Assembly: GCA_029820945.1 (NCBI GenBank)
Contig: JALGUJ010000043.1
Location: forward strand, 1-63,939
Source: Candidatus Zipacnadia bacterium
GTDB taxonomy: Bacteria > Armatimonadota > Zipacnadia > Zipacnadales > UBA5352
Reading direction: 5' to 3'
DNA: 63,939 nt
The notes under the pieces were generated by a model, which was given only the letters and a program-made list of their open reading frames with translations, ran no database searches and had not been told where the DNA came from. This document shows, one piece after another, positions 1 through 9,138 of the stretch. A program made the position numbers and the translations under genes. Each line of letters begins with the position of its first letter. Position 1 is the first letter of the stretch.

Positions 1-2
1 GC

Positions 3-1052
3 TGGTTCCGCGCCGTCACCCCGCCGAGCAGCCAGGCGGTGGCGACGTGCGCCTGGACCGGCGATTGGGCTGACGCACGCATGCCGGCCGACCGCTTCCT
101 GGCGGCCGACCGGTCTCTCGCGAAGCATGAGCCACCGGCGGGCTGCTACATCGGCGCCTTCATCGACAACTGCACGGAGGGCTCGAACATTTCCGCCTTC
201 GAGCAGCGGGTCGGCCACAAGCACGCCATCTACATCAACTACATCGCCTGGGGCCGGCCCTTCCCCGTGCGGTGGGCGTCCGAGTTGCGGGAGCACGGGG
301 CCGCGGCGCAGATCGCCTTCGAGCCCAACGGGGGACTGCACGAGGTGCGCGACGGGCCTTACCTCCGGCGCTGGGCCATGGAGGCGAACCGAGCGGGGAT
401 CCCCATCTTCCTGCGCTTCGCCAGCGAGATGAACGGGGCCTGGACCGCCTACTCCGGTGACCCGGAGCTGTACAAGGAGAAGTTCCGCCTGGTCCACGAC
501 GTGATGGAGCGATACGCTCCGAACGTGGCCATGGTCTGGGTGCCCTTCGCGATCCCGCAGAAGAATATCGCGGACTTCTACCCGGGCGACGAGTGGGTGG
601 ACTGGGCCGGCCTCAATATCTACTCGGTCTACTGCCACGACGGCAACCGCTGGCGGCCTGCCTACGACGAGGACCCGACGGAGTTCCTGGCCTACGTCTA
701 CAACCGCTACGCCGACCGCAAGCCCATCTTCATCGGCGAGTTCGCCGCCTCCCACCATTGCGCTGTCTACGGCGACAGGACAGCGTTCGCCGTGGAGAAG
801 ATGGCGCGGCTATACGGCTCGCTGCGCACACGCTTCCCGCGGGTGAAGGCCATCTGCTGGTTCAGCTTCGACGCCGTTGAGCGCAGTGACGTGCACAACC
901 GCTACGCCCTGTACACCAACCGGCGGGTGCGGGAGACCTACTCCGAGCTTACCGCCGACCCGCACTTCCTCACCCGCGTCTCGCCGCCGCCGCGACCCAT
1001 CCTGGCGTCACCGGCGGCCACCGAGGCCAGCCCCGCAGTCATGGGCGGGTGA
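3..1052 (+). CDS. GH26-like glycoside hydrolase, 5'-truncated by the window edge
   Basis: The reading frame is open to the window edge: codons before the first GTG (39) continue as WFRAVTPPSSQ with no stop, so the true start lies upstream. 349 residues are visible. The fold pattern is that of a clan GH-A endo-hydrolase of the GH26 (mannanase/lichenase) type. FASEMNG (Glu codon 426-428) fits the acid/base glutamate after strand 4. FIGEFAA (Glu codon 738-740) fits the nucleophile after strand 7, and AICWFSFD fits the last strand. The C-terminal 25 residues are Pro/Ala-rich and probably a disordered tail. It lies 41 bases before a DUF4091 lipoprotein on the same strand, which suggests a shared role in glycan breakdown or remodelling. 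Substrate cannot be read from the sequence; export cannot be judged because the N-terminus is missing. Confidence 0.75.
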   Translation, partial: WFRAVTPPSSQAVATCAWTGDWADARMPADRFLAADRSLAKHEPPAGCYIGAFIDNCTEGSNISAFEQRVGHKHAIYINYIAWGRPFPVRWASELREHGAAAQIAFEPNGGLHEVRDGPYLRRWAMEANRAGIPIFLRFASEMNGAWTAYSGDPELYKEKFRLVHDVMERYAPNVAMVWVPFAIPQKNIADFYPGDEWVDWAGLNIYSVYCHDGNRWRPAYDEDPTEFLAYVYNRYADRKPIFIGEFAASHHCAVYGDRTAFAVEKMARLYGSLRTRFPRVKAICWFSFDAVERSDVHNRYALYTNRRVRETYSELTADPHFLTRVSPPPRPILASPAATEASPAVMGG

Positions 1053-1093
1053 CCCGCGCGTGCGCAAGTCCCCAAGCAGCGGTGGGTGAAGGC

Positions 1094-3361
1094 ATGGTCC
1101 CGGTCCGGACGGCAAAGCTGCTGCTCGTCGCTCCCTTCGTGGTTCTCTGCGCTGCCTGCACCGCGCAGGAGGGCGAGAGCATCCTGGTCAACGGCGACCT
1201 CGCGCAGGTTGACGGCGAAGGGAACCCGGTCGGCTGGAGCTACTGGGTTGACGCCGGCGAGGCCGAGCTGACCATCGTGCGCGATGAGGACGATGGCCCC
1301 TACGCGCGCATCGTGCTCCCCGACCGTGCGTCGAACTCCCGCCTGCTCCAGGGGCTGGACCTTCCCGATGCCAGCTACCACCGCGCATCCTTCGAGGTGC
1401 GCACCATCGCCGAGGGCGCGGTCCCGCCGCAGATCGGCATGCGCGTGGCCTTCGAGACACCGCGCGGCAAGTGGCGCGTGTGGGCGCACAACGATCCGTC
1501 GCTCGACGGCCGGTGGCATACGGTGGAGCTGGACTTCATAGTCCCGAACGAGAGCCGGGGCGGGAACGTCAAGTTCTACATCGGCCAGAACGGAGAGCCC
1601 GGCGAGATCCACATGCGCAAGGTGCGCGTGGTCGAGCTGGAGCTGACGGACTGGCAGAAGGCCAACGCGCACGTGACCGACCAGGGGCATATCTACTACC
1701 CCAGGCAGACGGGCCCGCCGCCGGAGCGGCCGGAGCTGCCGGAGGCCGCCATCGACCGCGGGTTCTTCTGGTGGCGCCCCGCCGACGGCGATGGGGCAAC
1801 GCCCTGGGACGTGTTCGTGCACCTGCCCGCCGACGCTGCTCCGGGTACCATGCTGCGCGTCGCGGGCGGGGCGCGCGCGTCAGCAGTCATCGTGCTGGAG
1901 GCCGTGCGCGATATCGAGGGCCTGCACATCGAGGTCCCCGAGCCCTTCCCTGCCCAGGGCCACTTCGAGGTCGGTGCGCTGCGCGTCTGGCGCCAGCGCG
2001 ACGGCCATCGGAGCGGGTTCTACCACGAGGTGCCTGAGCTGCTTGAGCCGCTCCCCGAGGCGGTGGAGCTGCCCGCGGGTGGGCGCCTCCAGCTCCTCGT
2101 GACCTTCGTGGCGGAGGCCGGCGCGCCGCCCGGCGATCTGGTCGTCGGCCTGCATGCGCGCGTCGCTGACGGCGAGCCCGTGCTCATCCCCATTGAGGTC
2201 ATCATCCAGCCCTTCGACCTCGCCCCCTGCCCGGACAAGACGGTCTGGGGCCTCTACCCCGATCCCGGACGCTGGGGCGGCTACACCGACGAGCAGCTCA
2301 TGGCCGAACTACGCTGGCTGCGCGAGTGCGGGATCAACTCCCTGCTGCTTTACCTCCCCTACGACGCCCTGAACCCCTTCGAGCCGCTGACCGACGGCAA
2401 CCTCGAGGAGGCACTGGCGGCGTGGCGGGCGGCGCTCGAACGGTGGGGCGACCGGTACATGGCCGCTTTCCTGGCGGCCGGATTCGGGCCGGCGTTCGTC
2501 GCCAACGCCCAGGGCATGGACCGCAACCTCGCGCGAGTTATGGGCGTGGACATGATCGCGGAGGACGGCAAGTACGACGCCAAGCTGTTGGAGTACGACC
2601 GGCGTTTCCTGCAGGTGCTGGAGGACCTGCGCATCAAGCGCGGCTGGCCGGAGCTGACGTGGCACACGATCGACGAGCCCGGCAACGGGCGCAACGTCGC
2701 CGCAAGCGCCGAGTTCAAGCTTATCGACGACATGGGCCTGCGCGGCTTCACCACGGCTAACCAGCCGATGGTAATCAGGGACTTCGCGGACGTGCTCGAC
2801 GACTTCTGCGCCGGCCAGACGGTTTTCCGCAGCCGCGAGGACATGCAGCGCGCTCACCGGTGGCTGGCACACCGCGATGACGCCAGGCTCTGGCACTACG
2901 GCGGCGCCGGCACCTACACGGGCCAGGAGGGGGCGATGGCCCCGAACCGCTACGGCACGGGCTTCCTGACCTGGCTCTACGGGGCCAGTGGCGAGTTCTT
3001 CTGGACCTTCCAGCGGGTCAGCGCCGATCCCTACGACGACTTCGACGGCACCAAGCGCGGCAAGGACTTCTGCCTGGCGTACCCCGCACCGGAGGGCGGG
3101 AGGAGCCTCTCGACGCTGCAGTGGGAGGGGATCCGGGAGGGGATCATCGACTACCGCCATCTGGCGATGGTGGAGGACGAGGTCGCCGCCGCCCGCGAGC
3201 GGGGCGGCGTCGAGGCGGAGAAGGCCGATCGCATCGCGGGCGAGCTTGACGCCCTGCGCGACGTGCTGTGGGCGCTGGAGGAGCCGCCGACGAACCGGAT
3301 GCTCGACGACTGGCGCGCGCAGCTCGCGGACTGGATCATGGAGCTGCGGGCGGCGGGCTGA
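1094..3361 (+). CDS. DUF4091 (GH123-like) domain protein, probable exported lipoprotein
   Basis: 755 aa from ATG 1094; an in-frame GTG at 1049 overlaps the previous stop, but the ATG places a clean signal sequence at the N-terminus. Residues 1-22 (basic start, hydrophobic LLLVAPFVVLCAAC) form an export signal with a possible lipobox cysteine at 22, although position -3 is Cys rather than Leu. Residues about 30-175 look like a carbohydrate-binding jelly roll (NGDLAQVDGEGNPVGWSYW start). Residues about 385-700 carry the TIM-barrel-like region typical of DUF4091/GH123 relatives, ending with the family signature WEGIREGIIDYRHL near residue 680. The family is linked to glycan hydrolysis; no substrate is assigned. 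It is probably cotranscribed with the GH26-like gene upstream. No disruption seen. Confidence 0.8.
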   Translation: MVPVRTAKLLLVAPFVVLCAACTAQEGESILVNGDLAQVDGEGNPVGWSYWVDAGEAELTIVRDEDDGPYARIVLPDRASNSRLLQGLDLPDASYHRASFEVRTIAEGAVPPQIGMRVAFETPRGKWRVWAHNDPSLDGRWHTVELDFIVPNESRGGNVKFYIGQNGEPGEIHMRKVRVVELELTDWQKANAHVTDQGHIYYPRQTGPPPERPELPEAAIDRGFFWWRPADGDGATPWDVFVHLPADAAPGTMLRVAGGARASAVIVLEAVRDIEGLHIEVPEPFPAQGHFEVGALRVWRQRDGHRSGFYHEVPELLEPLPEAVELPAGGRLQLLVTFVAEAGAPPGDLVVGLHARVADGEPVLIPIEVIIQPFDLAPCPDKTVWGLYPDPGRWGGYTDEQLMAELRWLRECGINSLLLYLPYDALNPFEPLTDGNLEEALAAWRAALERWGDRYMAAFLAAGFGPAFVANAQGMDRNLARVMGVDMIAEDGKYDAKLLEYDRRFLQVLEDLRIKRGWPELTWHTIDEPGNGRNVAASAEFKLIDDMGLRGFTTANQPMVIRDFADVLDDFCAGQTVFRSREDMQRAHRWLAHRDDARLWHYGGAGTYTGQEGAMAPNRYGTGFLTWLYGASGEFFWTFQRVSADPYDDFDGTKRGKDFCLAYPAPEGGRSLSTLQWEGIREGIIDYRHLAMVEDEVAAARERGGVEAEKADRIAGELDALRDVLWALEEPPTNRMLDDWRAQLADWIMELRAAG

Positions 3362-3442
3362 ACGAACCTGACGCGGTGGCAGGACGGCAAGGGCGCGGCC
3401 TGCAGGTCCCGCCCTCGCTCGCGTTCTGTGGCCCCCGACAGA

Positions 3443-4155
3443 TCACGGATACCAGTGCTGGAGGTTCCCCATCAGGTACTGGCTGGCCAGCCACTTGCCG
3501 TGGCCGTCGGCGAAGCCGACGTTCACACCACCGTTGTGCCGGCCCTCCTTGTAGTCCATCTGGGCGAAGCCGCCGAGGGGGTGCGCGCTGTTGTAGCCGA
3601 CGCCGTCCGGGTCGCACGCCGGGTCCCAGCAGCCGGGGACGTACCAGAAGGACCCGGACGGGCTGGCGATGTGCCCCTGGCTGACCATGTACGGTCCGGC
3701 GTCGAGGCACATGAAGACGTTGGCCGGCGCCTTGATCTCCGCCAGCATTTGCCCCCTGCCGGAGGTCCTGAGGTCAGGGCACAGGTTCCGGTTGAAGCCG
3801 TAGTCGCACGAGTACGTGCTCCCCTTGTTGCCGGAGGGGCAGAAGAAGATCTGGACGTTCACCACGTATGGATAGATCAGGTCATGGTATTCTTGAAGTC
3901 GGTGAAGGCAGAGGACTGGCTGACCGGCCCCTGGCCTGCGCCGGGCGATCCAACCAGCCCTCCCGGGAAGACCTCGTCATAGTCCTGGAGGTACATCATG
4001 GCGGCGTTCGCCATCTGCTTGACGTTGCTCAGACAGCTCGATTGCCGCGCCTTCTCGCGTGCTCGGGCGAAGACCGGAAACAGGATGGCGGCCAGGATCG
4101 CGATGATCGCGATCACCACCAGCAGCTCGATAAGAGTGAAGCCGCGCCTGGTGAG
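3443..4155 (-). pseudogene. Prepilin-type DUF1559-like (H-X9-DG) protein, frameshifted and lacking a start codon
   Basis: Paralogue of the intact gene at 4289-4909. The N-terminal half (4155 down to about 3890) reads [19 protein letters not shown] followed by [13 protein letters not shown] and a DYDEVFPGG segment. It then stops in frame (TGA, 3877-3879) after FTDFKNTM. The remainder continues in another frame as [19 protein letters not shown] and runs to an intact C-terminus with HNGGVNVGFADGHGKWL. One extra base near 3890 would restore a single frame ([11 protein letters not shown]). A good ribosome site (GGAAGGGAGG on the minus strand) sits five bases before the codon CTC at 4155-4153, where ATG, GTG or TTG is expected; no usual start occurs nearby. 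Such proteins are type II/IV pilin-like, cleaved after the glycine before FTLIE, with a surface globular domain. Real decay and assembly error are both possible. Confidence 0.8.
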
Positions 4156-4231
4156 ATGAGCCTCCCTTCCGTGCGAATGGACGTTAAGAGAGTGTTTCCG
4201 CCGTTGCCTCGAGATTCCCTCCTCGCCGTTC

Positions 4232-4265
4232 AGGAAAAATGCGTAAAGGCCCGGTCCACCGGGCC
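4232..4265 (-). terminator. Intrinsic terminator of the intact prepilin gene
   Basis: Plus-strand 4248-4265 is a perfect inverted repeat (GGCCCGGT / ACCGGGCC). Read on the minus strand it is followed by TTTACGCATTTTT. It lies 24 bases past the stop codon of the prepilin gene at 4289 and before the broken paralogue. Confidence 0.65.
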
Positions 4266-4288
4266 GGGGGCCTGCTGCGCCCCCGAGT

Positions 4289-4909
4289 CTACGGGTGGTT
4301 CCAGAAGCGCTGGCTGCTCGTGATGCTCTCCCTCTGCAGCCACTTGCCGTGGCCATCGACGAAGCCACAGTTGTTGCCGCCGTTGTGCCGGCCGGGGCGC
4401 GGCACGCCGTGGTAGTACGCCCAGTCGATCGCGCCCTCGGCGTAGCAGAAGGGGCAGTAGCATAGATACAACTGGCCGTTACGCCCGTTAACGTCCTGGT
4501 GCTCGGTCTCTGTGATGAGGCCGGTCTCGGCGGGGTAGTCGATCTCGGCGAGTGCTTTGGCGTCGCCCACGGCGCTCACGTGCGGATAGACGACGCCGTA
4601 GTCGCCGTTGCCACCACCCTTGATCGATGGGCACTGGCGGACCTGCTCGTTCTTGATGTAGGGGTCGATGACGACCCACCAGCCCATCAAATCGTAGTGG
4701 TGGTTGTCATCCACGTAGGGGCAGATGCTCTCGTCATAGTCCTGCGCGTACATGAGTATGGCGAGGGCTATCTCCTTGACGTTGGACAGGCATTGCGTCT
4801 GGCGGGCCTTCTCTCGCGCGCGGGCGAAGACCGGGAACAGGATCGCCGCCAGGATCGCGATGATCGCGATAACCACCAGCAGCTCGATGAGCGTGAAGCC
4901 ACGTCGCAT
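4289..4909 (-). CDS. Prepilin-type N-terminal cleavage/methylation protein with H-X9-DG domain (DUF1559-like)
   Basis: 206 aa from ATG 4909, preceded by GGGGAGGAG with good spacing; longer in-frame starts upstream are not credible. Residues 1-6 are a short basic leader, cut by prepilin peptidase before [18 protein letters not shown], the hydrophobic N-terminal helix. [21 protein letters not shown] extends that helix, and the DYDES segment starts the globular domain. The C-terminus has [17 protein letters not shown], the H-X9-DG motif of the large prepilin-like families of Planctomycetes, Verrucomicrobia and Armatimonadetes. Several cysteines (Q-C-L, Q-C-P, L-C-Y-C) could form disulfides. Role: pseudopilin-like surface or secretion-associated subunit, exact function unknown. 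It has its own downstream terminator and a broken paralogue next door. Confidence 0.88.
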   Translation of the reverse strand: MRRGFTLIELLVVIAIIAILAAILFPVFARAREKARQTQCLSNVKEIALAILMYAQDYDESICPYVDDNHHYDLMGWWVVIDPYIKNEQVRQCPSIKGGGNGDYGVVYPHVSAVGDAKALAEIDYPAETGLITETEHQDVNGRNGQLYLCYCPFCYAEGAIDWAYYHGVPRPGRHNGGNNCGFVDGHGKWLQRESITSSQRFWNHP

Positions 4910-5010
4910 GTCGATCTCCTCCCCGCGTCGATTGCCTGCATCCGGCGGGTTCGGTCCGTGCGGCTCAGGTGAGCGTGACGCCGCGTTGCCGATACACCAG
5001 ACCAACAGAA

Positions 5011-5037
5011 GCGGAGCGCGGCCTCGCCACGCTCCGC
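5011..5037 (-). terminator. Candidate terminator downstream of the secreted protein gene
   Basis: Inverted repeat GCGGAGCG / CGCTCCGC with an 11-base loop; on the minus strand it is followed by TTCTGTTGGTCT. It lies between the stop of the gene at 5194 and the start of the prepilin gene at 4909. The T-run is imperfect. The rest of the 4910-5193 gap shows nothing I can name. Confidence 0.4.
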
Positions 5038-5193
5038 CTGTGTGATGGTACAAGCGATACTTCCGGCCCGCTGCAAAGGCCGCCCTTGCATGTTCTCGTC
5101 ACTGCCGCGTCTCGGTCACGCCGAGTCTTCCACGCCTGACCGCCAACGCCTTCGTCGGCGCTGAGGCGATTCTCGCCGATCGGTCTGCTCAGC

Positions 5194-5844
5194 CTAATCG
5201 GCGCCCAGAACGGTGGGCCACCGCTTGATCTCGAGCCACTTGAGCCAGAAGCTGCCGCGGCCCTCAACGTCCAGGATGATGGCGAACTCGTTGTCGTCGG
5301 GATCGCCGCTCTCGTGGATGGTCGGCAGGTCGGTGAGGACGTACCACGCGTGCATGTCGCCGAATATCCGCCCGCTGGGCCGGACGGCGGGAATGCGGTG
5401 GCGCCGGTCCGGGTCGCGGGCAAGCTCAAGGTTGAGCGTCACGCCGTGGGCGTGCACCATGCGCCGGCGCGCGTGGACGCGCATGCGGAAGCCGATTGGC
5501 GCCGTCGGGTCGATCGCCTCGCACACCAACGCCAGGCCCTGGCGAGAGCCCCAGCGCGTCTCGAGGTTCACGGCGCGCTCGTTGAGAGCCCCGCGGAAGG
5601 GCATCACGAGCCCGAAGTTGTCGAAGTTCGATTCGCTGGGCGGGATGACGTCGACGATGCGGAGGTTGCCCACCGTCACCGGCTGCGTCTGCGGGCACTC
5701 CATCTTCGTCTCGCCGGTCCCCTCATACACGACAAGATGGCCACCGGTGAAGGTGACGGTCGCGCCCCTATCCTGCGCGACCGCCGCGGCGGTCACGATC
5801 GCGACCAGCACGACCGCGGCAGGCACTGCGCTAAGCGTTCGCAT
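5194..5844 (-). CDS. Secreted protein of unknown function
   Basis: 216 aa from ATG 5844, preceded on the minus strand by GGAGGG; the longer in-frame extension upstream has no protein-like features. Residues 1-24 form a signal peptide (MRTLSAVPAAVVLVAIVTAAAVAQ) with an A-x-A-type cleavage site. The mature part begins with a beta-rich segment (TVTFTGGHLVVYEGTG) and contains many short hydrophobic strands, plus an acidic loop ESGDPDDNEF near the C-terminus followed by FWLKWLEIKRW. I do not recognise the family; the composition suggests a single beta-sandwich. It is transcribed divergently from the DegT aminotransferase gene across a 198-base gap. Substrate or partner unknown. Confidence 0.7.
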   Translation of the reverse strand: MRTLSAVPAAVVLVAIVTAAAVAQDRGATVTFTGGHLVVYEGTGETKMECPQTQPVTVGNLRIVDVIPPSESNFDNFGLVMPFRGALNERAVNLETRWGSRQGLALVCEAIDPTAPIGFRMRVHARRRMVHAHGVTLNLELARDPDRRHRIPAVRPSGRIFGDMHAWYVLTDLPTIHESGDPDDNEFAIILDVEGRGSFWLKWLEIKRWPTVLGAD

Positions 5845-6042
5845 GGCCGAGCCCTCCTCCAGACAATCGCGCGCCGGCGTTGGCGGCGCCAGCCAGTCCA
5901 TCAGATAGACAGTTACACACCCGTCCGCATTCACCTCCTCCGCTCTGGAGGGGATGCCCGCGCGTTTGCCGAAGGAGGGCCGCGCGCGGGGCACCGCCCT
6001 GCTCCAAGGCTGACCGATGCGACAGCGATAGAGGAGGCCGAT

Positions 6043-7296
6043 ATGCCGGCTCTGGCGATCAATGGCGGAGAGAAGACCCGTGAGGAGGGCTGGCCCTCAT
6101 GGCCGCCCGACGACCCGGGCTTTCTGGCGAACCTGAAGGCCGTGCTCGAGTCGGGCATCTGGGGGGTGTCGGGGGAGTGGACCGGGCGCGCCACCGATAT
6201 GATGTGCGAGCACCACGGCGCCCGGTTCGGCGTGCCCGTCAGTGCGGGGACGACGGCGCTGGAGGTCGCGCTGCGCGCGGTCGGCGTGACGCCGGGGCAT
6301 GAGGTGATCGTGCCGCCCTACACCTTCGTCGCCACGGCCACCTCGGTCGTGGCGGCGGGCGCGGTGCCGGTCTTCGTGGACATCGATGCGCGCACCTTCA
6401 ACATCGACCCGAGGAAGATCGAGGAGGCCATCACCGAGCGGACGCAGGCGATCACCGCCGTGCACATCGGCGGCTCGCCCGCGGACATGGACCCGATCAT
6501 GGAGATAGCGCGCGAGCACGACCTGGCGGTCATCGAGGACTGCGCGCAGGCCCATGGTGCGATCTACAAGGGCCGCAAGATCGGGGCTATCGGCGACGTC
6601 GGCGCCTTCAGCTTCCAGTCCTCCAAGAACGTGACCGCGGGCGAAGGCGGCATGGTGCTGACCGATGACCCGGACATCTACAGCCGCGCATGGTCGATCG
6701 TCAACGTCGGCCGCGTCCCCGAGGGCGGGTGGTACGACCACCGCGTGATGGGCTGGAACTACCGCATGACGCAGTTCCAGGGCGCGCTGATCTGCCGGTG
6801 CATGGAGCTGCTTCCCGCGCACTTCGAGCTGCGGGCGCGCAACGGCGACTACCTGCGCGAGCGCCTCGAGGACGTCGAAGGTGTCGAGCTTCAGGAGTTG
6901 ACCGCTCCCGACAACGTCTCCGCCTTCCACCTGTACATCTTCAAGTACGCCGCGGAGGCCTTCGACGGACTCGAGCGCGACCGCTTCCTGCACGCGATGG
7001 CAGCCGAGGGCATCCCGTGCTCCCGCGGCTATAATCCGCTGTATCGCGAGGGCGTCTTCGCCGACAGGGTCCACCTCGATGAGTTCCCGTTCTGCCCGCC
7101 CTACTACGAGGGCGAGGTGGACTACTCCCGGGTGTCGTGCCCGGCCTGCGAGCACATCTGCGACGAGGGTGGCTTCTGGATGTCCCAGCGCACCGGGCTG
7201 GCGGACGAGCAGGCCATGGACGACATCGTGGACGCCATGATCAAGATCCAGGAGAACCTGGGCGAGCTGAGTGAGGAGGGCGGCGGCTCCGAGTGA
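6043..7296 (+). CDS. DegT/DnrJ/EryC1/StrS family PLP-dependent aminotransferase
   Basis: 417 aa from ATG 6043, with GAGGAGG just upstream; the open frame extends further 5' but that part is not protein-like. Class V-like sugar aminotransferase fold: GTTALEVALRA (substrate/PLP phosphate loop), VIVPPYTFVATATSV, VIEDCAQAHGA (Asp contacting the PLP ring) and FSFQSSKNVTAGEGG with the Schiff-base lysine. The family usually transfers an amino group from glutamate or glutamine to nucleotide-linked ketosugars (cell-surface sugars, AHBA-type pathways). The C-terminal CPACEHICDEGGFW segment is Cys-rich, which is less usual. No sugar nucleotide genes adjoin it; its stop overlaps the start of the FG-GAP gene (GTGA), so the two are translationally coupled. 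Substrate not assigned. Confidence 0.92.
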   Translation: MPALAINGGEKTREEGWPSWPPDDPGFLANLKAVLESGIWGVSGEWTGRATDMMCEHHGARFGVPVSAGTTALEVALRAVGVTPGHEVIVPPYTFVATATSVVAAGAVPVFVDIDARTFNIDPRKIEEAITERTQAITAVHIGGSPADMDPIMEIAREHDLAVIEDCAQAHGAIYKGRKIGAIGDVGAFSFQSSKNVTAGEGGMVLTDDPDIYSRAWSIVNVGRVPEGGWYDHRVMGWNYRMTQFQGALICRCMELLPAHFELRARNGDYLRERLEDVEGVELQELTAPDNVSAFHLYIFKYAAEAFDGLERDRFLHAMAAEGIPCSRGYNPLYREGVFADRVHLDEFPFCPPYYEGEVDYSRVSCPACEHICDEGGFWMSQRTGLADEQAMDDIVDAMIKIQENLGELSEEGGGSE

Positions 7297-9104
7297 CGCG
7301 CCTGCGCGCCCTGAGCCTGATCGCGACCCTGGCCACGACCGCCACGCAGCCGGCCTGCGCCCAGCAGATGATGCGCATCCTCGAGCGCGGGCCGGTGGGC
7401 TTCCTTCACGGGCGCACGCTGCTGCAGCAAAGCGGCAACCTGACCGCCGGCGACTTCGCCCACCCGGCCGTGGGTGACTGGGACGCCGACGGCGCCGCGG
7501 ACCTGGTCGTGGGCTCGGGCTACGGCGACCTGCTGCTGTTCGTGCGGGAAGGCGCCGGCGCCTTCGCCCGCGCCCGCGCGCTGCTGCCCGACGACGAACT
7601 GCCCCTGGGTGCGGTGCCCCGGCGCCGGCAGGTCTCGCCCTGGCTGGGTGACCTCGACGGCGACGGCACCCTCGACCTGCTGCTGGGGCTGGGGGATCGC
7701 CTCTACCGCTACGCCGTGCGCGGGGGCTCCGCCACCGAAGGGCGGGCGCTGGTCGGGCCCGGATCCGGCCTGAGCCTTCGCGGGCCGCTGGCCCCATGCG
7801 CCGCCGACATCGACGCCGATGGCCGTCCCAACGTGCTCGTGGTCGATGGCGACGGTCAGGTGCACGCGCTCGACGGCTCGGCCCGACCGGTTTCCGCGGG
7901 AGGTGGGCCGCTTCGCGTGTCGCCACCCGGGCGCGCCTGGGCGGGCGACTGGACCGGCGACGGCCGAACGGACCTGCTTCTGGGCGGCGGTGACGGCCGG
8001 GTGCTGCTGTGCACGGGCACTGCAGGCGGGCTGGCGGGGCCGCGGGAGCTGCTCGCGGCGGGCATGGCGGCCCGGGGGGAGGCCGCGCCGTGGGCGACGG
8101 ACTGGGATGGCGACGGCGACCTCGACCTGCTCGTCGGCAAGCGGTCGGGGTTCGTCGCGCTGCTCGAACGCGTCGCCCCCGATGAGCTGCGCCTCACGGG
8201 CCACCTGCAGCAGCTCGATGCGCCCGTGGATGCGGGGCGCTGCGCGGTCGCCACCGTCGGCGACTGGGACGGCGACGGGGACGAAGACCTCGTAGTAGGT
8301 GGCGAGGACGGGCGCATCACCCTGTTCGAGCGACTGCCCGGACGCCAGATGAGGTTCGCGCGCGGGCTGCAGGTCGCCACCGAGGACGGCCCCGTCATGG
8401 CTCAGGGGCCAGGCGCGATGCGCTACGCGGCGCCCGTGCTTACCGACTGGGACGCCGACGGTGACCTCGACCTGCTGGTGGGAGGGGGAACGGGCCGCGT
8501 GCTGCTGTGGCGGAACTCCGGAGGGCTGGTCGCGACCGGGCCGCTGCGGGTCAGCGGCGCAGAGCTGCGGGTGGTGGGCATCGCGATGCCCGCGGCCTTC
8601 GACTTCAACGGCGACGGGGACACGGACCTATTCGTGGGAGCACGGCCCATGCCCGACCAGGCCGCCCAGCCCGGAGTCGTGCTCCCCCAGATCGCGCCGG
8701 GCTGCGCGTACTACGAGAACACGGTCAACCGCACGGGCCAGCTCCCGGTATTCGCCAAGGGCGTGCCCATCGCCATGACCCTGTGGTCGCGCGAGGACGG
8801 CCTGCGCCGCGACGCCAGCTTCCTGGCGCCCTACGCCACCTATCCGGTGCGCTGGCGCGGGCGCCTGGCGGCCGACTTCATCACCGTCACGCGGGAGGGC
8901 ACCTTCGTGCTGGAGAACACGGCGCCCCGGGGCGCCTACGCTTGCCTCCAGGCCACCTGTGAGGGGCGGAGCCTGCCCCCCGCGCTGCTGCCGCCGCTCT
9001 ACTCGGTCGTCCCGGCCAGCATCGACGGTCAGATGGGGCTGCTCGCCGCGGACTGGGCCTACGGCTTCGTCTGTTGGTATGCGCAGCAGGCGTTGGAGGG
9101 ATAG
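7293..9104 (+). CDS. Secreted FG-GAP/VCBS repeat beta-propeller protein
   Basis: 603 aa from GTG 7293, overlapping the aminotransferase stop by four bases. Residues 1-23 are a signal peptide (hydrophobic LSLIATLATTATQPACA). At least eight Ca-binding-type repeats follow, each with a D-x-D-x-D-G loop: GDWDADGAADLVVG (near residue 61), GDLDGDGTLDLLLG, ADIDADGRPN, GDWTGDGRTDLLLG, TDWDGDGDLDLLVG, GDWDGDGDEDLVVG, TDWDADGDLDLLVG and FDFNGDGDTDLFVG (near residue 437). This is the integrin-alpha-like propeller of extracellular proteins. The last 160 residues lack such loops and contain a segment rich in aromatic and arginine residues (YATYPVRWRGRLAADFI). Likely extracellular, binding calcium and perhaps polysaccharide; the ligand is unknown. 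Confidence 0.85.
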   Translation: MTRLRALSLIATLATTATQPACAQQMMRILERGPVGFLHGRTLLQQSGNLTAGDFAHPAVGDWDADGAADLVVGSGYGDLLLFVREGAGAFARARALLPDDELPLGAVPRRRQVSPWLGDLDGDGTLDLLLGLGDRLYRYAVRGGSATEGRALVGPGSGLSLRGPLAPCAADIDADGRPNVLVVDGDGQVHALDGSARPVSAGGGPLRVSPPGRAWAGDWTGDGRTDLLLGGGDGRVLLCTGTAGGLAGPRELLAAGMAARGEAAPWATDWDGDGDLDLLVGKRSGFVALLERVAPDELRLTGHLQQLDAPVDAGRCAVATVGDWDGDGDEDLVVGGEDGRITLFERLPGRQMRFARGLQVATEDGPVMAQGPGAMRYAAPVLTDWDADGDLDLLVGGGTGRVLLWRNSGGLVATGPLRVSGAELRVVGIAMPAAFDFNGDGDTDLFVGARPMPDQAAQPGVVLPQIAPGCAYYENTVNRTGQLPVFAKGVPIAMTLWSREDGLRRDASFLAPYATYPVRWRGRLAADFITVTREGTFVLENTAPRGAYACLQATCEGRSLPPALLPPLYSVVPASIDGQMGLLAADWAYGFVCWYAQQALEG

Positions 9105-9138
9105 CGGGCGTGCCACGCGACAGAGGGCGTGTCGCAGC

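Noticed and set aside
5314..6042. Long 5' extension of the DegT aminotransferase frame
   Set aside because: It overlaps the secreted protein gene on the other strand and has no aminotransferase residues; ATG 6043 has a strong ribosome site.
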